From Accumulibacter sp964428215 (GTDB lineage Bacteria; Pseudomonadota; Gammaproteobacteria; Burkholderiales; Rhodocyclaceae), in contig CAYRXO010000137.1 in NCBI GenBank assembly GCA_964428215.1, positions 1-9,672 on the forward strand: DNA of 9,672 nt. Reading direction: 5' to 3'. Below the pieces are notes generated by a model. It was not told where the DNA came from. It was given only the letters and a program-made list of their open reading frames with translations, and ran no database searches. Each line of letters begins with the position of its first letter. The first letter of the stretch is position 1. Position numbers and translations under genes: made by a program. Below, piece after piece: positions 7,601-9,672 of the stretch.

Positions 7601-7759
7601 ATCCTGTGGGGCAGCGGCACCGGCTCGGAAGTGATGAGCCGCATCGCCGCGCCGATGGTCGGCGGCATGCTCTCATCGACGCTGCTGACCTTGGCGGTCA
7701 TCCCGGCGCTGTATGCCTGGGTGAAGCGGCGGGCCGTCAAAAAAGGATCGGACGGCTGA
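4625..7759 (+). CDS. cusA: Copper/silver RND efflux pump, CusA-like (HME-RND)
   Basis: This is the inner-membrane proton-driven pump, 1044 residues from the ATG at 4625, against 1047 in E. coli CusA, which it resembles throughout. The three-methionine substrate site is intact: M565 (LFYMPTTLPG), M615 (APIEMFETV) and M664 (ARIDMLSTGI), corresponding to E. coli M573, M623 and M672 at a constant offset. The proton-relay residues are present: D402 (GAMIDAAIVMIEN), E932 (VAAETGVVM) and K979 (RVRPKMMT). Twelve membrane segments are expected: one near the N-terminus, clusters at about residues 340-530 and 860-1035, and two large periplasmic loops. In-frame starts at 4589 (GTG) and 4595 (ATG) would overlap the adaptor gene. 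None of the starts has a strong Shine-Dalgarno. I chose 4625 because MLAKIIDWSFSNRW matches the family N-terminus; it leaves a 16-nt gap. It is the last gene of the operon. Confidence 0.96.
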   Translation: MLAKIIDWSFSNRWLVLLATLCAVFAGIYAVMRTPLDALPDLSDVQVIVYSDYPGQAPQVVEDQVTYPLTTAMLAVPKAKVVRGFSFFSASFVYVIFEDGTDIYWARSRVLEYLSSAAGRLPRGVTPQIGPDASGVGWVYQYAVLAKEKTLAELRALQDWYLRYQLSKSPGVAEVASLGGFVQTYQVTVDPLKLRSYGIALSRLTQVIREANRDVGGRVIEMAETEYMLRGKGYLRRLTDIEALVLKASAGTPVRVRDVARVERVPDERRGLSELNGEGEVVSGIVMARYGQNALQVIEQLKEKISEIAVGLPAGVRIEAVYDRSELIHRAIDNLKKTLLEESLIVALVCIVFLLHVRSALVAILMLPVGVLLAFIAMKLLGMNSNLMSLGGIAIAIGAMIDAAIVMIENVHKHIERLPAGHSHDQRLAAMRVACREVGPALFFSLLIITVSFLPVFTLEEQEGRLFAPLAYTKTFAMAGAAVLSITLVPVLMLLFIRGNILPEARNPVNRWLIRTYRPLIAWVLRRQKTTIFVAVAALLLSLYPASRLGSEFMPTLNEGTLFYMPTTLPGLSITKAAELLQTQNRIIKSFPEVASVYGKAGRAATATDPAPIEMFETVINLRPESAWRPGMTIDKLIAEMDRALQFPGIANAWTMPIKARIDMLSTGIRTPIGVKVFGNDLTQLEKLAREIETVLKAVPGTTSAFAERITGGYYLDIEPEREQLARYGLGAGEWQEVIAQALGGETVTTIVDGRERYALNVRYPRELRADPEQIARQVLLPTSDGALIPLGQVARVRITQGTPGIRTENALLVAYIFVDIRARDIGGYVAEARQAVAEKVRFPPGYYATWSGQFEAMQRVSGKLRIVVPLTLLIIFLLLYLNFRRLSETLIVMLSVPFALIGGVWLMWLLDYHFSVAVAVGFIALAGVAAETGVVMLIYLEHAWQQRQAQAKASGTPPTVADLYAAIMEGAVERVRPKMMTVAAIIAGLLPILWGSGTGSEVMSRIAAPMVGGMLSSTLLTLAVIPALYAWVKRRAVKKGSDG

Positions 7760-7815
7760 TCGGCTGGGCGAAAGCAGCAAAATGCGCTCAGGGAAGAAAG
7801 GCATCCATTGAAGAG

Positions 7816-7871
7816 CTGCGCGGCGGCCGTGTCCGTGAAGATGGTTTTCGCATGCCGCCGCGCCGGATTTT
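7816..7871. terminator. GC-rich inverted repeat in the convergent gap, possible terminator
   Basis: GCGCGGCGGC (7818-7827) and GCCGCCGCGC (7854-7863) are perfect 10-base inverted arms separated by 26 bases. On the plus strand the right arm is followed by CGGATTTTCC, a short T-run starting 4 bases after the stem. It lies 58 bases after the pump gene's stop and before the end of the opposing gene, a usual place for a terminator. The long loop and short T-run make it imperfect. The rest of the 137-base gap (7760-7896) shows no gene. Confidence 0.45.
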
Positions 7872-7896
7872 CCTATTGCAAAGTCATTGTCCCGGC

Positions 7897-9669
7897 CTAG
7901 CGCCGCTGGAGGATCACCACCCCGTAGTCGGGTACGTTCAACCGGTATTCGCGGCGCAGATGCGCGTCCCAGCCCCCGTTGGGATGTTCGTCTTCCCACT
8001 CCACCTGATAAGGGCCCCAACTGGAATTGAGCAATTCCTTGTATTCGCCGTCGGGCAGGTTGAGCGTTGCCAGGGGGATTTCGCCACTGCGATCGCCGAA
8101 GTTGAGCACCACGAACCACTCGGCACCTTCCCCGCGGGAAAAGGCCAACATCCTGTCCTGGGCATAATGGACCCGGATGGGAGAGGGGCCCTCGATGCCG
8201 CTGTTGCCGCGCCGCAACTCGCAGAGCCGATTCCACCAGTGGCGTATCCGGCAGGCGGCCTCGTCTCGCTGGTAGTGGTCAAGGTCGAGGGCGTCCCGGT
8301 CGTCATTGCGGAACTGACGCCATTCCCCGGATTCTGCACCCATGAACCAGAGGGGAATGCCGCGGCCGAAAAGGGTGGCGGCGGCCGCGACCTTGTTCCG
8401 GCGCAAACCTTGGCCCATCTCGGCAACCGCAACGATCCGGTTGGGCTCGTTGCCCACCTCGTCGTGGCTCTCCGGGAAATGGGTGGATTCGTGCCAACGG
8501 CGGCAAGCCGTCTGGCTCTGCTGCATGGCTTCGGCAAGTTTGCCCATGACGTCCCAACCGCGCGCGGCATCCACCAGGCGATCATGGAAATCATCGTTCC
8601 ATTGCGTATCCATCGGGCCTTCGGGATAGCTCAAATCCCATTCGTTCGGGAAGTGTTCCGCCATCATGATGCAGCGCCGGTCTACCGAATGGACGGCGTT
8701 CTGCAATTGCTTCATGAAATCCCAACCGCCACCGGAACCAGGGCGTTTAATGTGATCACTCCAGTACTGCCCATAGCGGATGACCCGGGTGAAGTCGAAA
8801 CGGAAACCATCGACCCGGTAGCGGGTCATGAAGTGCACCAGATTCTGCGTGAAGAAGTGGACCGCCAGTGGATTGTCGAAGTTGATCATCGCGCCCCAGT
8901 CGGTGTCGCCGTCGAAGAAGCTCTCGCCTGCCACTGCCCAAAGCACGTTGTCTCCGGTCCCGGCGTGATTGAAGACGACGTCGAGCAGTACGGCCCGGCC
9001 TTGCTCGTGCGCCGCATCCACCAGCGCTTTCAAGGCATCGGGCCCGCCATAGGCGGACTCGACCGCGTAGAAGAACGACGGGTTGTAGCCCCAACCGTGG
9101 TCACCGGCGAACTCGCAGACCGGCATCAGCAGGATGGCCGTCGCCTTGACCTGACGCAGATAGCCGTTCGGGTCGCTGAGCTCGCGGGCAACCGCCAGCA
9201 GTCCGGTCGCGCCTTCGCGTCGGCTGAAGCTGGTGGGATGCAGCTGATAGACGGTCAGGTATTCCCAGCCTGGCCGCTGCCAGGCGTTGCTGCGCCAGGC
9301 GTAGAGACTGTGGTCGACCAGCCTGGAGGCACTCGCCGGGTTGGAGTTCTCTACCCAGTCGGCGGCGGGATCCTGAACCAGGCGGACCTGATTCAAGCGG
9401 AACTTGTACAGCGTGCCGTGCACATTGGGCCGTCCCAGCGCGCCGGTGATGTTTGCCACCGGCACCTCCGCCCACCAGTAAACGCCATCGGGTGTGGAGT
9501 GCATGGGCACGGGTGACTGCTCCCAGCCGGTCCACTCGCCGATCACCTCGACGCAGGACGCACGCGGACTATGTAAGGCGAAACGCACGCGGTCACCGAC
9601 GATCCAGGCGCCGGGACGTTCGATCGTAAACGGCGGATCTGTCGGCTGCAGCAGAGATCTGCCTGCCAT
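7897..9669 (-). CDS. GH13 alpha-amylase-superfamily enzyme, glucan branching enzyme/trehalohydrolase-like
   Basis: This 590-residue protein is probably a cytoplasmic alpha-glucan-acting enzyme; no signal peptide is seen. An N-terminal CBM48-like beta-sandwich (about 22-100, with VEVIGEWTGWEQSP) precedes a TIM barrel. The barrel carries the GH13 signatures: region I DVVFNH (230-235), region II GFRFDFTR (288-295; nucleophile D292, R290), region III MMAEHF (acid/base E338) and region IV ESHDEV (H402, D403). A C-terminal beta domain runs from about 500. SHDEV and the FMGAESGEW segment (442-450) recall GlgB branching enzymes, while WGYNPSFFYAVESAYGG and DVVFNH also fit trehalohydrolases and other GH13 members, so substrate and bond specificity stay open. 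The ATG at 9669 lies 3 bases from the window edge and the frame is open above it, so a longer N-terminus cannot be excluded. The gene converges on the efflux operon, with no functional link evident. Confidence 0.85.
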   Translation of the reverse strand: MAGRSLLQPTDPPFTIERPGAWIVGDRVRFALHSPRASCVEVIGEWTGWEQSPVPMHSTPDGVYWWAEVPVANITGALGRPNVHGTLYKFRLNQVRLVQDPAADWVENSNPASASRLVDHSLYAWRSNAWQRPGWEYLTVYQLHPTSFSRREGATGLLAVARELSDPNGYLRQVKATAILLMPVCEFAGDHGWGYNPSFFYAVESAYGGPDALKALVDAAHEQGRAVLLDVVFNHAGTGDNVLWAVAGESFFDGDTDWGAMINFDNPLAVHFFTQNLVHFMTRYRVDGFRFDFTRVIRYGQYWSDHIKRPGSGGGWDFMKQLQNAVHSVDRRCIMMAEHFPNEWDLSYPEGPMDTQWNDDFHDRLVDAARGWDVMGKLAEAMQQSQTACRRWHESTHFPESHDEVGNEPNRIVAVAEMGQGLRRNKVAAAATLFGRGIPLWFMGAESGEWRQFRNDDRDALDLDHYQRDEAACRIRHWWNRLCELRRGNSGIEGPSPIRVHYAQDRMLAFSRGEGAEWFVVLNFGDRSGEIPLATLNLPDGEYKELLNSSWGPYQVEWEDEHPNGGWDAHLRREYRLNVPDYGVVILQRR

Positions 9670-9672
9670 AAC

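Noticed and set aside
7348..9516. A 722-codon open frame on the plus strand running from the pump's 3' end through the GH13 gene
   Set aside because: It crosses the end of one convincing gene and lies antisense to another, with no family motifs. The GH13 catalytic motifs are on the minus strand.
1..9672. CRISPR arrays, tRNA or rRNA genes, insertion sequences, phage or defence genes
   Set aside because: No regularly spaced repeats, RNA gene patterns, transposase motifs or terminal repeats were seen. Every long stretch is explained by the listed genes.

Overview
The window holds a nearly complete copper/silver efflux (Cus-type) locus, a convergent carbohydrate-enzyme gene to its right, and very little else. 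The DNA is GC-rich, the cell envelope is Gram-negative (an RND pump with a periplasmic adaptor and an outer-membrane channel), and the proteins closely resemble the E. coli Cus proteins. This suggests a proteobacterium. A high-GC betaproteobacterium (for example Rhodocyclales) is my guess, but the sequence alone does not fix the genus.

Layout, left to right. On the minus strand, positions 1-1224 carry a two-component system. The sensor kinase (cusS-like) is cut by the left edge of the window, and the OmpR-family response regulator (cusR-like) lies upstream of it in the same transcript. A 160-base divergent intergenic region (1225-1384) contains a dyad, ATGACA-N4-TGTAAT, that resembles the E. 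coli CusR box. On the plus strand, 1385-7759 is a tight operon: a small periplasmic CusF-like copper protein, an outer-membrane TolC/CusC-type channel, a CusB-type adaptor with an N-terminal heavy-metal-binding domain and a C-terminal fused CusF domain, and the CusA-type RND transporter. A 137-base gap (7760-7896) holds a GC-rich inverted repeat that may terminate transcription. On the minus strand, 7897-9669 encodes a GH13 (alpha-amylase superfamily) enzyme that looks most like a glycogen branching enzyme or trehalohydrolase. Nothing visible links it to metal resistance.

How the genes would work together (inference from the E. coli system): the kinase senses periplasmic Cu(I)/Ag(I) and phosphorylates the regulator. 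The regulator binds the intergenic dyad and activates the efflux operon. CusF-type domains pass metal to the adaptor and pump, and the CusCBA complex expels it across the outer membrane. The key pump residues (three-methionine site and proton-relay residues) and the adaptor's three methionines are present.

I did not find a convincing undescribed system. The most interesting details are two CusF domains of different quality in one operon (the free one lacks the tryptophan of the metal site, the fused one keeps it), the regulatory architecture of the divergent promoter region, and a branching-enzyme-like GH13 protein with atypical motifs.
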